Of a stretch of 64,000 bases of DNA, positions 46,443 through 55,408 are shown piece by piece. Position numbers and translations under genes: made by a program. Numbering within the stretch: the stretch's first letter is position 1; each line of letters begins with the position of its first letter. A model generated the notes under the pieces. The model searched no databases and had not been told where the DNA came from. It saw only the letters and a list, made by a program, of their open reading frames with translations. Source of the stretch: Lachnospiraceae bacterium (GTDB lineage: Bacteria > Bacillota > Clostridia > Lachnospirales > Lachnospiraceae); contig JAAWOU010000001.1 of NCBI GenBank assembly GCA_022799755.1, forward strand, positions 88,583 to 152,582, given 5' to 3'.

Positions 46443-46466
46443 GAGCAGTCACATAACGGACTGCTC
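46443..46466 (-). other. Intercistronic hairpin between acpP and rnc
   Basis: GAGCAGTC and GACTGCTC form a perfect 8-bp stem with an 8-base loop. No T-run follows on the minus strand, so it is more likely a processing or stabilising element than a strong terminator. It lies between acpP, needed in large amounts, and rnc. Confidence 0.5.
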
Positions 46467-46494
46467 TTGTAAAGTCCATATGGCCGGACAGGAA

Positions 46495-46725
46495 TCAGCC
46501 CAGCATGCCTTTGATCATATCCACTGCTTCCCTTACGGTATGAATCTTCTCGGCCTCCTCTGCGGGAATCTCAATGTCAAATTCCTCTTCAATGCCCATG
46601 ACGATCTGGAACACGTCGAGAGAATCCGCTCCCAGATCATCCACAAAAGTAGAGTCCATAGAGATCTCATCGGGATCCACATTCAGCACATCCGCAATTA
46701 CCTTTTTGAGCTTGTCAAATTCCAT
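46495..46725 (-). CDS. acpP: Acyl carrier protein
   Basis: This 76-residue acidic protein has the phosphopantetheine site DDLGADSLDVFQIVMGIEEEF. The residues following the attachment Ser are DVFQIVMGI, a little different from the usual DxVELVMAL. The C-terminal helix KIHTVREAVDMIKGMLG is normal. It follows plsX by 17 bases and has AAAGGAGG upstream, so fatty-acid carrier and PlsX are co-transcribed. Confidence 0.96.
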   Translation of the reverse strand: MEFDKLKKVIADVLNVDPDEISMDSTFVDDLGADSLDVFQIVMGIEEEFDIEIPAEEAEKIHTVREAVDMIKGMLG

Positions 46726-46742
46726 ACGATTTCCTCCTTTCC

Positions 46743-47753
46743 CTAGTCCTCAAGAACCAATTGTTCCTTGATTTTCTGATTTATTTTCTGTTCTTTGAAT
46801 GCAATGCATTGCAGAATAGAATTCTTGATTTCCACGGACTTACTGTTCCCGTGGGTCTTCACCACCAGCCCGTTTAAGCCAAGCAGAGGGGCGCCGCCGT
46901 AGGCTTCCGTGTTGAAGTCTTTCAGTGTCTGCTTCAGCGCAGGTTTCACGAGAAGAGCGCCTATCTTGCTGCGCAGATTGGTCATCATACCGGCCTTGAT
47001 CTTGTCGATCAGAGCACTGCTGACCCCCTCCAGCATCTTCAGGACCACATTGCCGGCAAATGCCTCGCAGACCAATACGTCGGCTCCGCCCATGGGAATA
47101 TCCCTGGCCTCCACATTGCCGATAAAATGAATGTCCGGGCAGCTTTTTAACAGAGGATAGGCTTCCTTTGTCAGGGCATTGCCTTTCTCCTCCTCAGTGC
47201 CGATGTTCACCAGTCCGACTCTGGGATTCTTTACGCCGATCACACTCTCCATATAGATGCTGCCCATCTTCGCAAACTGCAACAGCTGGGAAGGCCTGGC
47301 ATCCACATTGGCCCCGCAGTCCAAGAGGAGACTTACGCCGTTCATATGGGGTATGACAGGTGCAAGGGGCGGACGCTCCACACCCTTGATGCGCCCCACG
47401 ATGACCTGTCCGCCCACCAGGACGGCCCCGGTGCTCCCTGCGGACACAAGGGCATCGCACTCTCCGTTTTTCACCAGATACATACACTTTACGATGGAGG
47501 AGTCTTTCTTCCTGCGAATGGCCATAACCGGGGGCTCTCCGGTCTCTATGACCTCCTCCGCATGGACGATCTCCAGCTGTTCCGCATGATAGGTGTATTT
47601 CTTCAGTTCCTCTTTTAACAATGGCTCCCGGCCTGCCAGAAACACTTTCACTTTTTTTTCGGCATTTATGGCCTCTATCGCACCCTTTACGATTTCAGAG
47701 GGCGCATTGTCTCCGCCCATAGCGTCCACTGCTACATTTACCATTTCCGCCAT
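46743..47753 (-). CDS. plsX: Phosphate acyltransferase PlsX
   Basis: PlsX converts acyl-ACP to acyl-phosphate, the donor for PlsY (encoded at 17.3 kb). The 336-residue protein opens VNVAVDAMGGDNAPSEIVKGA and has SAGSTGAVLVGG, DCGANVDARPSQLLQFAKMGSIY and VCEAFAGNVVLKMLEG, all family hallmarks. It has its own promoter after the rpmF terminator and starts the plsX-acpP-rnc-smc-ftsY group. Confidence 0.97.
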   Translation of the reverse strand: MAEMVNVAVDAMGGDNAPSEIVKGAIEAINAEKKVKVFLAGREPLLKEELKKYTYHAEQLEIVHAEEVIETGEPPVMAIRRKKDSSIVKCMYLVKNGECDALVSAGSTGAVLVGGQVIVGRIKGVERPPLAPVIPHMNGVSLLLDCGANVDARPSQLLQFAKMGSIYMESVIGVKNPRVGLVNIGTEEEKGNALTKEAYPLLKSCPDIHFIGNVEARDIPMGGADVLVCEAFAGNVVLKMLEGVSSALIDKIKAGMMTNLRSKIGALLVKPALKQTLKDFNTEAYGGAPLLGLNGLVVKTHGNSKSVEIKNSILQCIAFKEQKINQKIKEQLVLED

Positions 47754-47787
47754 TGGATTCCCTTTCCGTTTTCCATATACTTCTTTT

Positions 47788-47816
47788 ATGATAATGTAAT
47801 CTTACTCAAAAATCAA
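47788..47816 (-). promoter_or_regulatory. Sigma-A promoter of plsX
   Basis: TTGATT (47811-47816) and TATCAT (47788-47793) are 17 bases apart, 35 bases from the plsX start. I saw no clear FapR-like operator. Confidence 0.65.
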
Positions 47817-47831
47817 GGCTTTTTTACACAT

Positions 47832-47856
47832 AAAAAGGGCATTCCGCAGAATACCC
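47832..47856 (-). terminator. Rho-independent terminator after rpmF
   Basis: On the minus strand GGGTATTC and GAATGCCC (47837-47856) pair with one G-U around a short TGCG loop and are followed by TTTTTA. It separates the yceD-rpmF transcript from plsX. Confidence 0.75.
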
Positions 47857-47885
47857 TCTACATGCCGCAAAATACCGGAAATGAA

Positions 47886-48065
47886 TCAGTCAACACTAAC
47901 GACCTGTTTCTTGTTGTAAGAACCGCAAGCCTTGCAAACCCTGTGGGGCACCATAAGCGCGCCGCATCTGCTGCACTTTACCAAAGTCGCAGCTTTCATT
48001 TTCCAGTTTGCTCTTCTCTTATCCCTTCTGCTCTTGGAAGATTTATTCTTAGGACAAATCGACAT
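47886..48065 (-). CDS. rpmF: 50S ribosomal protein L32
   Basis: A 59-residue frame translates to MSICPKNKSSKSRRDKRRAN and continues with two CxxC pairs, CSRCGALMVPHRVCKACGSY, the zinc-ribbon form of L32. It begins four bases after the DUF177 gene ends and is followed by a terminator. The yceD-rpmF pair is conserved across bacteria. Confidence 0.97.
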   Translation of the reverse strand: MSICPKNKSSKSRRDKRRANWKMKAATLVKCSRCGALMVPHRVCKACGSYNKKQVVSVD

Positions 48066-48069
48066 CTCG

Positions 48070-48585
48070 TTACACCTCCTTATTCTTGAAGATATCTTGT
48101 ATCACTGCCATGCGCGGGTCCGGAACGAAAGTATCGCATCCGCATTCCCTTTCATTCAGATTCTGTCCACATACAGGGCATATCCCCTTGCAGTCATCCC
48201 TGCACAGAATCTTCGCAGGCCAGTTAATCAAAATCTCATCGTGCACAAGAGCGTCCACATCCAGCGAGAAACCGTCCATAAAGCTCAAATCATCCGCTTC
48301 CTCTCCCCGCATTTCAGGTGAAAGGATTGTCCGCTCAAAATCCAGCTCCAAAGCCACCGGCACCTCTGTCAGACATCTGTCACATAACCCGCGAAAACCT
48401 GCCGCCGCATGTCCCCTGAACACTGCCTTACCCTCCCCCGCATTTACCGCGGTAAAGGATACCAAAGAAGCGGAGGTTATCTCAAAGCTTTCCGTTCCGT
48501 TTTCATAGCATGTCATCTCAAGGGGAACTTCCCTTTTGATCTCCATGCCTTCAGATGTCAATACATCAGATAAATTCACTAACAT
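48070..48585 (-). CDS. YceD/DUF177 family protein
   Basis: This 171-residue protein is of the DUF177 type found upstream of rpmF, linked to 23S rRNA accumulation in other bacteria. It shows the central FRGLCDRCLTEVPVALEL, where the paired Cys are typical, and a C-terminal CRDDCKGICPVCGQNLNERECGC that probably binds a metal. The start is taken at MLVNLSDVL (48585), which has GGGAG six bases upstream. Confidence 0.92.
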   Translation of the reverse strand: MLVNLSDVLTSEGMEIKREVPLEMTCYENGTESFEITSASLVSFTAVNAGEGKAVFRGHAAAGFRGLCDRCLTEVPVALELDFERTILSPEMRGEEADDLSFMDGFSLDVDALVHDEILINWPAKILCRDDCKGICPVCGQNLNERECGCDTFVPDPRMAVIQDIFKNKEV

Positions 48586-48696
48586 AGCGGCTCCCATGCA
48601 AATTTTCTTTCCGCACACTGATTGATTATACATAGAATCGACATATTTGTCAATATAAAATGGAGAAAATTTCTAACCGAATTTTGCACGAAATTT

Positions 48697-49119
48697 CTAT
48701 CCGTACAATTCTTCATCGGTGTACAGCCGCAGCCCGCTCTCCCGGATGGCCGCAGCCGCTTTCTCCGCGTCCGATGTCTTTACAATGATCGCCTTGCGTT
48801 CGCCTGAAACCAGAGAATACATATACTCGATATTCAGCCCTTTCGCACACAGTACCAGAGTCAGACTGTGCAGCTCTCCCACCTGATCTTCCAGCCTCAC
48901 GGCCAGCACGTCTGTCAGCATGGCCGAGAAGCCGTTCTCTTTGAGGGCGGTCTTTGCCTCCTCCGGATTCGACACCACCATGCGCAGCATTCCGTATTCC
49001 GTAGTGTCTGCCATACTCAAAGCCAGTATGTTGATATTCTGTTCCTTTAATATCTCCGCCGCTTTCTCCAGCCTGCCCTCACGGTTTTCCATAAAGACTG
49101 ACAATTGCTTTACAAACAT
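48697..49119 (-). CDS. Tandem ACT-domain protein of the IorAB-PaaK cluster
   Basis: This 140-residue protein consists of two ACT domains (FVKQLSVFMENREGRLEKAAEILKEQNINILALS, then HSLTLVLCAKGLNIEYMYSLVSGERKAIIV). It lies last in the iorA-iorB-paaK run. ACT pairs of this kind bind amino acids and it probably senses aromatic amino acids to tune the neighbouring enzymes; that is inference from context. The start MFVKQLSVF at 49119 has AGAGGGAAG upstream; the longer frame to 49230 crosses the end of paaK. Confidence 0.88.
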   Translation of the reverse strand: MFVKQLSVFMENREGRLEKAAEILKEQNINILALSMADTTEYGMLRMVVSNPEEAKTALKENGFSAMLTDVLAVRLEDQVGELHSLTLVLCAKGLNIEYMYSLVSGERKAIIVKTSDAEKAAAAIRESGLRLYTDEELYG

Positions 49120-49232
49120 AATCTTCCCTCTCTTTCCGCGCTTCCCCCGGCTGCCCCAAGCGCTCCGACTCTGCTTCCGATCCCGGAATCCGGCCGCCAA
49201 ACCGGACGGTCGGTCTTTTGGGGCAGTCAATA

Positions 49233-50531
49233 TCAGTCCATCTTCCGCTTGTCGATGACATGCACCGCTTTGCCCATGCTGCGCTCCAGCGCTTTGGGCT
49301 CCACCAGCTTCACTTTCACCGCCAGCCCGATGGCCTGCTGGATCACATGCTCAATCTTCCTGGCCAGGTTCTCCAGGGCCCTGATCTCGTCCGAGAAGAA
49401 ATGCTCCTCCACCTCTACCTGAACCTCCAGGGTGTCCAGATTGTTGACCCTGTCCACGATCATCAGGTAATGGGCCGTGGTGCCGCCCATCTCCAGAAGC
49501 GCCGCCTCGATCTGGGACGGGAACACGTTCACGCCGCGGATGATCAGCATGTCGTCGCTTCTGCCCGTGAACCTGGCGATCCTGGCCGTGGTCCTGCCGC
49601 ACTGGCAGGGGCTGTGGTCCATGCTGGTCAGATCCTTGGTGCGGTAGCGGATCAGGGGAATGCCCTCCTTGGTCAGGGTGGAGATCACCAGCTCTCCGGT
49701 AACGCCGTCTGCCACGGGCCGGAACGTCTCTCTGTCCACGATCTCCGGCAGGAAATGATCCTCATGGACATGTAAGCCTGCGTGGAACCGGCAGTCCGTG
49801 GCCACCCCAGGCCCCATGATCTCGCTGAGGCCGTAGATGTCATGGGCATGGATGCCCAGCATCCCCTCGATCTTGTCCCGCATCTTCTCCGTCCAGGGTT
49901 CCGCTCCGTTCAGGGATGCCTTCAGCTTGATCTTGTCCCGGACCCCCATCTCCTCAATGGTCTCCGCGATATGCATCAGATAGGAGGGCGTACACAGGAT
50001 CCCGGTGACGCCGAAGTCGATCATCATGGTGATCAGCTTCTTGGTGTTGCCTGTGGACATGGGCACTACCGTGGCCCCCATTTTCTCCGCGCCGTAATGG
50101 CCGCCCAGTCCTCCGGTGAACAGGCCGTAGCCGTAGGCCACCTGGATAATGTCCTCCCGCCCCATGCCGGCCATGGTGATGCATCTGGCCACGCACTCAC
50201 TCCATACGTCAATGTCCCTCCTGGTGTATCCCACCACCGTGGCCTTTCCCGTGGTGCCGCTGGAGGCGTGGATGCGCACGATCTGGGAGTTCGGCACGGC
50301 GAACATCCCGAAAGGATAGGTGTCCCGCAGATCGTCCTTGGTGGTAAAGGGAAGCTTCTCCAGATCCTCCAGGCCTCTGATGTCCCCGGGCTCCAGGCCG
50401 ATGGCCTGCATCTTCTTGCGGTAGTACTCCACATTGTGGTAGACCCTGTCCACCAGTTTCACAAGCCGCGCTCCCTGTAAAGACTGCATCTCGTCCCGGC
50501 TCATGCATTCCTTTGTCTCGTTCCAAATCAT
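49233..50531 (-). CDS. paaK: Phenylacetate-CoA ligase
   Basis: PaaK activates phenylacetate-type acids to CoA thioesters with ATP. The 432-residue protein has the AMP-binding loop [38 protein letters not shown] and [38 protein letters not shown]. Its place after iorAB suggests an aryl-CoA synthetase running in the reverse, ATP-forming direction or supplying arylacetyl-CoA. RBS GGAGGTG lies upstream. Confidence 0.94.
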   Translation of the reverse strand: MIWNETKECMSRDEMQSLQGARLVKLVDRVYHNVEYYRKKMQAIGLEPGDIRGLEDLEKLPFTTKDDLRDTYPFGMFAVPNSQIVRIHASSGTTGKATVVGYTRRDIDVWSECVARCITMAGMGREDIIQVAYGYGLFTGGLGGHYGAEKMGATVVPMSTGNTKKLITMMIDFGVTGILCTPSYLMHIAETIEEMGVRDKIKLKASLNGAEPWTEKMRDKIEGMLGIHAHDIYGLSEIMGPGVATDCRFHAGLHVHEDHFLPEIVDRETFRPVADGVTGELVISTLTKEGIPLIRYRTKDLTSMDHSPCQCGRTTARIARFTGRSDDMLIIRGVNVFPSQIEAALLEMGGTTAHYLMIVDRVNNLDTLEVQVEVEEHFFSDEIRALENLARKIEHVIQQAIGLAVKVKLVEPKALERSMGKAVHVIDKRKMD

Positions 50532-50595
50532 ATGATATGCACCTCCATGCCTGCTCCCGTCAGGCAGTTATTTTGGTATTTCACTGCTGAATTCT

Positions 50596-51186
50596 CTATT
50601 CCAAGGAGCTCTGAGCAGTTCCCTGGTATCCTGCCTCGAACGCTTTCCGGTTCACCTCCACGGTCTTGGGCGGAACAGTTGTCTCGATCACATGGAGCCA
50701 GTCCTCCTTTTCGAATCCCATATATCTGGCGGCAGCGCCTAAGACTACCACATTGAAAGCCTTGGGCGCGCCCATTTCCTTGGCTTTCTCCGTGGCCTCC
50801 ACGGTCACGGTCTTCCGTGCTGCCCGCAGCGTGTCCAATATGCCCTCCGGATACTGCGCGGCGCCGGTCACCACCGTGATGGGATCAATGCGCCAGTCGT
50901 TTACAATTACCACTCCGTCTTCTTTCAGGAAATGCAGATAGCGCAGCGCCTCCAGCTTCTCGAACGCGATCAGCACGTCCGCGCAGCCCTCCTCCACGAT
51001 GGGCTCCGCCACTTCCTCTCCGTAGCGTACAAAGGTCACCACGCTGCCGCCGCGCTGGGCCATGCCATGCACCTCCGAAAGCTTTACGTCAAACCCGGCG
51101 TGGATTGCCAGATTTCCCAATATTCTGCTGGTGAGCAGGGTTCCCTGTCCCCCAACGCCTACGATCATAATATTTTTTACACCCAT
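50596..51186 (-). CDS. iorB: Indolepyruvate:ferredoxin oxidoreductase, beta subunit
   Basis: IorB is the gamma-type (2-oxoacid oxidoreductase) subunit. The protein of about 196 residues begins MGVKNIMIVGVGGQGTLLTSRILGNLAIHAGFDVKLSEVHGMAQRGGSV, the family hallmark. The start at 51186 has GAGGATG upstream; alternatives at 51195 and 51201 (GTG) exist. It is 174 bases downstream of iorA, a rather long internal gap in which I see no gene. Confidence 0.93.
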   Translation of the reverse strand: MGVKNIMIVGVGGQGTLLTSRILGNLAIHAGFDVKLSEVHGMAQRGGSVVTFVRYGEEVAEPIVEEGCADVLIAFEKLEALRYLHFLKEDGVVIVNDWRIDPITVVTGAAQYPEGILDTLRAARKTVTVEATEKAKEMGAPKAFNVVVLGAAARYMGFEKEDWLHVIETTVPPKTVEVNRKAFEAGYQGTAQSSLE

Positions 51187-51360
51187 CTTCGTCATCCTCA
51201 CATTCTGTTTTCCGTTCCGCCCGCCTGTGCCAGCCGTATGTATGCCGGAGCGAATTGCCCTGTCCTTTTTTGTGCCGGCCGGGCGAAACAGGATCCGCCA
51301 AGGCCTGCCCCTCTGCTATATGTCTAAGACTTCGCCGATGCGCCGAACTTCCGCTCTCGG

Positions 51361-53145
51361 TCAGCGCGGACACACCTCTATGGCATCAAAAGGACACAGC
51401 TTCTCACAGAGGCCGCAGCCGTTGCACATGGTCTCGTCAATGGCGATGGTTCCATCCGCATTCTTTGTCAGAGCAGGGCATCCGGGTCTCAGACACGCTC
51501 CGCATTTCCTGCATTTCTCCGGAACGGGAACGCACTTGTTCGGGAAAGTAACCCCCTTGAGCAGCACGCAGGGCGCCTTGGTGATGATCACCGACACTTC
51601 GTCCCTTTGGGTCTCCCGGCGGAAGAGCTCCGTGAGCGCGTCTATGTCAAAAGCGCTGACTTCATACACATGCGCGATGCCGAGACTGCGGCACAGCTGC
51701 GTGATATTGATGGCCGGAACCACCTCTCCTTTCAGGGTCTTTCCGGTAGCCGCGTGGTCCTGATGTCCCGTCATGCCCGTGGTGGAATTGTCCAGAATCA
51801 CCACCGTGCCGCAGGACCGGTTGTAGACCATGTTCATCAGGGAATTGATGCCTGTATGCATGAACGTGGAGTCTCCGATGACCGCCACCCAGTCCCGAAT
51901 GTACTCTTTTCCTCTGGCCTTTTCCATGCCGTGGAGGGTGCTGATGCTGGATCCCATGCAGATGGTGGTGTCCACCACGCTCAAGGGGGCCACCGCGCCT
52001 AAAGTATAGCAGCCGATATCGCCCGCGGCGTGGATTTTCAGGCGGTTCAGCACCGTGTATACACTGCGGTGAGGGCAGCCGGGGCACAAAATCGGAGGCC
52101 GGGCCGGAACATTTGCCGGAGACAAAGGCGCCTGACCGGATGCCGTTTTTCCCGCCCCGTCCGGATGTGCCTGCCCGTCATACTCCGGCACACGCTGTCT
52201 GATCATATTGGCGCTGTATTCTCCCTGCACCGTGAAGATCTCCTTGCCGACGGCCTTTTGGATACCCCAGGACTTCACCTGCTCCTCAATGACTGGCTCC
52301 AGCTCCTCGAATATGTACAACCGCTCCACTTTGGCGGCAAATTCCTCTATCAGCTTCCTGGGCAGGGGATGCACCAGGCCCAGCTTCAGGACGCTTGCCT
52401 CAGGCATGGCCTCCCGCACATACTGGTACGGAATTCCGCTTGTGATAAATCCCACGGACAAGTCCCGGTACTCCGCCCGGTTCAGAGGCATAGTACATGC
52501 ATCCTGCGCAAGCCTCTTCATGCGCTCCTCCACCACCACATGACGCTTGATGGCATTGGCAGGCATCATGACATATTTCCCAGTATTGCGTTCATAGGGA
52601 AGCACTTCCCGCTCCTCGCGCTCTTCCAGTTCCACAATCCCCTGAGAATGGGAAAGTCTGGTAGTGGAGCGCACCATCACCGGCGTGTCGTACTTCTCGC
52701 TTAAGGCAAATGCAAGCTTTGTGAATTCCTTGGCCTCCGCGCTGTCCGAGGGCTCCAGCACGGGAATCATGGCTGCTCTGGCCACCATCCGGCTGTCCTG
52801 CTCGTTCTGGGAGCTGTACATGCCCGGGTCATCCGCCGCCACTACCACCAGACCGCCTCCCACACCTGCGTAGGCCGCGGTGAAAAGCGGATCTGCCGCC
52901 ACATTCACGCCCACATGCTTCATACTGCACATGGACCGGGCTCCGGCGATGGATGCGCCGATGGCCACCTCCGCCGCCACTTTCTCATTGGGCGACCACT
53001 CCGCGTAGACTTCATCGTATTTCGCCATCGCTTCGCTGATCTCCGTGCTGGGCGTACCCGGATAGGCTGCCGACACCCTCACGCCTGCCTCATAGGCTCC
53101 TCTCGCTATGGCTTCATTGCCCAGCAGTATCTTCTTCTCTGACAC
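51361..53145 (-). CDS. iorA: Indolepyruvate:ferredoxin oxidoreductase, alpha subunit
   Basis: With IorB this enzyme oxidatively decarboxylates aryl pyruvates from Trp, Phe and Tyr to aryl-acetyl-CoA, reducing ferredoxin. The 594-residue protein contains the pyrimidine-binding domain (LLGNEAIARGAYEAGVRVSAAYPGTPSTEI), the TPP site (CPGCPHRSVYTVL, GDIGCYTLGAVAPL, VIGDSTFMHTGINSLMNMVYN) and a C-terminal two-[4Fe-4S] ferredoxin domain (CRKCGACLRPGCPAL, CNGCGLCEKLCPFDAIEVCP). The start is GTG at 53145 with GAGGAGG upstream. Paired genes downstream are iorB, paaK and the ACT gene. Confidence 0.95.
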   Translation of the reverse strand: MSEKKILLGNEAIARGAYEAGVRVSAAYPGTPSTEISEAMAKYDEVYAEWSPNEKVAAEVAIGASIAGARSMCSMKHVGVNVAADPLFTAAYAGVGGGLVVVAADDPGMYSSQNEQDSRMVARAAMIPVLEPSDSAEAKEFTKLAFALSEKYDTPVMVRSTTRLSHSQGIVELEEREEREVLPYERNTGKYVMMPANAIKRHVVVEERMKRLAQDACTMPLNRAEYRDLSVGFITSGIPYQYVREAMPEASVLKLGLVHPLPRKLIEEFAAKVERLYIFEELEPVIEEQVKSWGIQKAVGKEIFTVQGEYSANMIRQRVPEYDGQAHPDGAGKTASGQAPLSPANVPARPPILCPGCPHRSVYTVLNRLKIHAAGDIGCYTLGAVAPLSVVDTTICMGSSISTLHGMEKARGKEYIRDWVAVIGDSTFMHTGINSLMNMVYNRSCGTVVILDNSTTGMTGHQDHAATGKTLKGEVVPAINITQLCRSLGIAHVYEVSAFDIDALTELFRRETQRDEVSVIITKAPCVLLKGVTFPNKCVPVPEKCRKCGACLRPGCPALTKNADGTIAIDETMCNGCGLCEKLCPFDAIEVCPR

Positions 53146-53245
53146 GTTCCGTCCTCCTCTTCCATTTCCGTTTTCGGGAATTTCACGTTGGTGGAAATAT
53201 TTTATCAATCCTGTCATATTGCAATTCATCTCAATATATTTCAAT

Positions 53246-53274
53246 ATTCTAAGATAATTTACCGGATATGTCAA
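53246..53274 (-). promoter_or_regulatory. Sigma-A promoter of the iorA operon
   Basis: TTGACA (53269-53274) and TAGAAT (53246-53251) are 17 bases apart, followed by a leader of about 95 bases that is AT-rich. Confidence 0.85.
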
Positions 53275-53289
53275 TCACTTTAATGCGTT

Positions 53290-53331
53290 AAAACTCTAAA
53301 ACCGCCCGGTGCCCCCACACCCAGCGGTTTT
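53290..53331 (-). terminator. Terminator after the trans-sulfuration enzyme gene
   Basis: On the minus strand AAAACCGC and GCGGTTTT, extended by GGTG/CACC inside, form a long stem around a G-rich loop (53298-53331), followed by AGAGTTTTAA. It separates the PLP gene from the iorA promoter. Confidence 0.65.
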
Positions 53332-53350
53332 ATATCAATCAGTCTGTTCC

Positions 53351-54490
53351 TTATCCGAGCACATGCTTCACGGCTCTATCGAAATCCTCTTTCAGCAGAT
53401 CCGCTCCCTCAAGCCCGATGTGCAGGCGCACCAGCCCTTTCTTCATGGTCTCATTATCCCGCTCTAAACCTGCCCCCACTGCGGAAATAAGGCTCTCGTA
53501 GCCGCCCCAGCTGGGTCCTCTGTGGAAAAATTCCAGTTCCCTCAAGATTCCGTGAATCCGGTCCCCGGACAGATCGAACACCACGCTCATCAGGCCGCTG
53601 GCTCCTGTCATCTGTCTCTTTGCCAGCTCGTACTGGGGATGGGTATTCCAGTACGGGTAGATCACTTCTTTGACGATGGCCAAATCCTGGAAATACGCCG
53701 CCATCTCCATGGCATTCTTCATATGCTGTTTCATCCGGACAGGCAGCGTCCGAATTCCCCGCAGCATCAGCCAGGAGTCAAAAGGGCTCATCACTGCCCC
53801 AAACAGCTCCCTCTCGTCTTTCGCCACCTGGATCATGTCTTCTTTCCGCCCGATCACCACGCCGCCCACAATGTCGCTGTGGCCTCCCAGGTACTTGGAA
53901 GCGGAATGTACCACCATATCGATTCCTTTGGTGAGAGGCTTCTGGAAGATCGGGGTGGCATAGGTATTGTCGATCACCGTCGCCGCGTGATGCTTTTTCG
54001 CGATCTGTGCGATTTTCTCCAGATCCTGCACCAGAAACAGATAGGTGGAGGGACTTTCCAGATAGATCAAATCCGTCCTGTCGCATATGGCAGCCTCGAT
54101 TTCGTCCAGGTCCGTCCCGCTTACGAATGTGACCGTAATCCCAAATCGCTCCAGATATTCCGACAGGAAACGTCTGGCAGGGCCGTAGATACTTGCCACC
54201 GCCACTACATGGCTGTCTTTTTTCAGATAATGCATCATGGCTGCGCTGATGGCTCCCATGCCGGAGCCGAAACACCTTGCAGCCTCGCCCTCCTCCAATG
54301 CCGCCACCTTTTTCTCTACAATCTCCGTAGTGGGATTGGATACTCTGGTGTATGCGTATCTTCCTTCCCGTCCGCTTTCATTCCCTTCGCAGTCAACGAA
54401 AAGCGATGTCTGGAAAAGGGGCACATTCACGGCTCCGTGAAACCTGGAGGGATCCTCGCCGTAGTGGGTACATATCTCTTCTGCTCTCAT
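53351..54490 (-). CDS. Cys/Met metabolism PLP-dependent enzyme (MetB/MetC family)
   Basis: This 379-residue enzyme belongs to the trans-sulfuration family. It has the SGMGAISAAMMHYLKKDSHVV segment, DLIYLESPSTYLFLVQDL, the PLP-binding DNTYATP and the lysine in VVHSASKYLGGHSD (Lys199). Sequence alone does not tell cystathionine gamma-synthase from a beta- or gamma-lyase. It lies 78 bases downstream of the sugar permease genes on the same strand and could be read from the same transcript, though a functional link is not obvious. Confidence 0.85.
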   Translation of the reverse strand: MRAEEICTHYGEDPSRFHGAVNVPLFQTSLFVDCEGNESGREGRYAYTRVSNPTTEIVEKKVAALEEGEAARCFGSGMGAISAAMMHYLKKDSHVVAVASIYGPARRFLSEYLERFGITVTFVSGTDLDEIEAAICDRTDLIYLESPSTYLFLVQDLEKIAQIAKKHHAATVIDNTYATPIFQKPLTKGIDMVVHSASKYLGGHSDIVGGVVIGRKEDMIQVAKDERELFGAVMSPFDSWLMLRGIRTLPVRMKQHMKNAMEMAAYFQDLAIVKEVIYPYWNTHPQYELAKRQMTGASGLMSVVFDLSGDRIHGILRELEFFHRGPSWGGYESLISAVGAGLERDNETMKKGLVRLHIGLEGADLLKEDFDRAVKHVLG

Positions 54491-54568
54491 TTGGGGTACC
54501 TTTTTCCCTTTCTCTAATCTTTAGCGGAAGCAGTACATCTTCCTGTTTTAGCAATCGGCTTCCATCCC

Positions 54569-55408
54569 TTATTCCTTTACTGCTCCAGCGATATTTTCCA
54601 CAAAAACCTCTTTCATAAAACCAAAGAGCAGGATTGCAGGCGCCATGGCGATCAAAGTCCCTGCCGCCACACTGCCCCAGTTGATATCGTATTTCCCGAT
54701 CATGGAGTAGATCGCCACGGTCAGTGTCTTTTTGGCTGCAGAATTGATATACAATACAGAGGTATACACATCGTTCCAGCAAGCCAGGAACACGAAGATA
54801 AATACCGAGAATAGTCCTGCCCTTGCCAGAGGCATGACAATCGTGAAGTAAGTCTTCACCCTGCCGCAGCCGTCCAGCAGAGCGGATTCCTCCAATGCCC
54901 TGGGAATCCCTTTCATGAATCCGATCAGCAGGATCGTTCCGAATGGTATCTGGCCTCCTGTCAGGATCAGGACTACGGTGAAAAGTCTGTCCACCATTCC
55001 CAGCCTGGTCATCAGAATATAGAGGGGCGCAAATCCCACTGCGGAGGGAAGCATCTGCGTCATCATATAAATCATGAAGATCACTGGTTTCGACCGAAAT
55101 TCCATTCTCGAGAGAATATAGGCGGACATTCCCGCGATCAGCACTGTCAGACATGCCCCTGCCAATGCAATGAATAGGCTGTTGCAGATATACTTTCCAA
55201 AGTCTCCCATCTGCATCACTTCCCGGTAATTCTCCAAAGTCGCTTTCCGCGGCAGATAATGCACCGGAAAATCGTATATTTCTCTGCTTCCTTTCAGAGA
55301 GGTCAGCAGGAGCCAGAAAAAGGGAAATACCGTGTAGAGAAAGAACACTGCCAGCAGGATATATTTGACTGCGGGAAGAAATATGTGTTTGCTTTTCTTA
55401 CCGTTCAC
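54569..55408 (-). CDS. Carbohydrate ABC transporter permease (MalG-type)
   Basis: This 279-residue protein has six predicted membrane helices and the EAA loop of importers, ALEESALLDGCGRVKTYFTIVMPLARAG. It forms a heterodimer with the preceding permease. The start is GTG at 55408, overlapping the upstream stop by four bases (GTGA), so translation is coupled. No ATP-binding gene is in the cluster; a shared MsmX-type ATPase elsewhere is likely. Confidence 0.92.
   Translation of the reverse strand: MNGKKSKHIFLPAVKYILLAVFFLYTVFPFFWLLLTSLKGSREIYDFPVHYLPRKATLENYREVMQMGDFGKYICNSLFIALAGACLTVLIAGMSAYILSRMEFRSKPVIFMIYMMTQMLPSAVGFAPLYILMTRLGMVDRLFTVVLILTGGQIPFGTILLIGFMKGIPRALEESALLDGCGRVKTYFTIVMPLARAGLFSVFIFVFLACWNDVYTSVLYINSAAKKTLTVAIYSMIGKYDINWGSVAAGTLIAMAPAILLFGFMKEVFVENIAGAVKE

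Noticed and set aside
51187..51360. Possible small gene or RNA in the iorA-iorB gap
   Set aside because: No frame with a ribosome binding site and no recognisable RNA structure; probably untranslated spacer.
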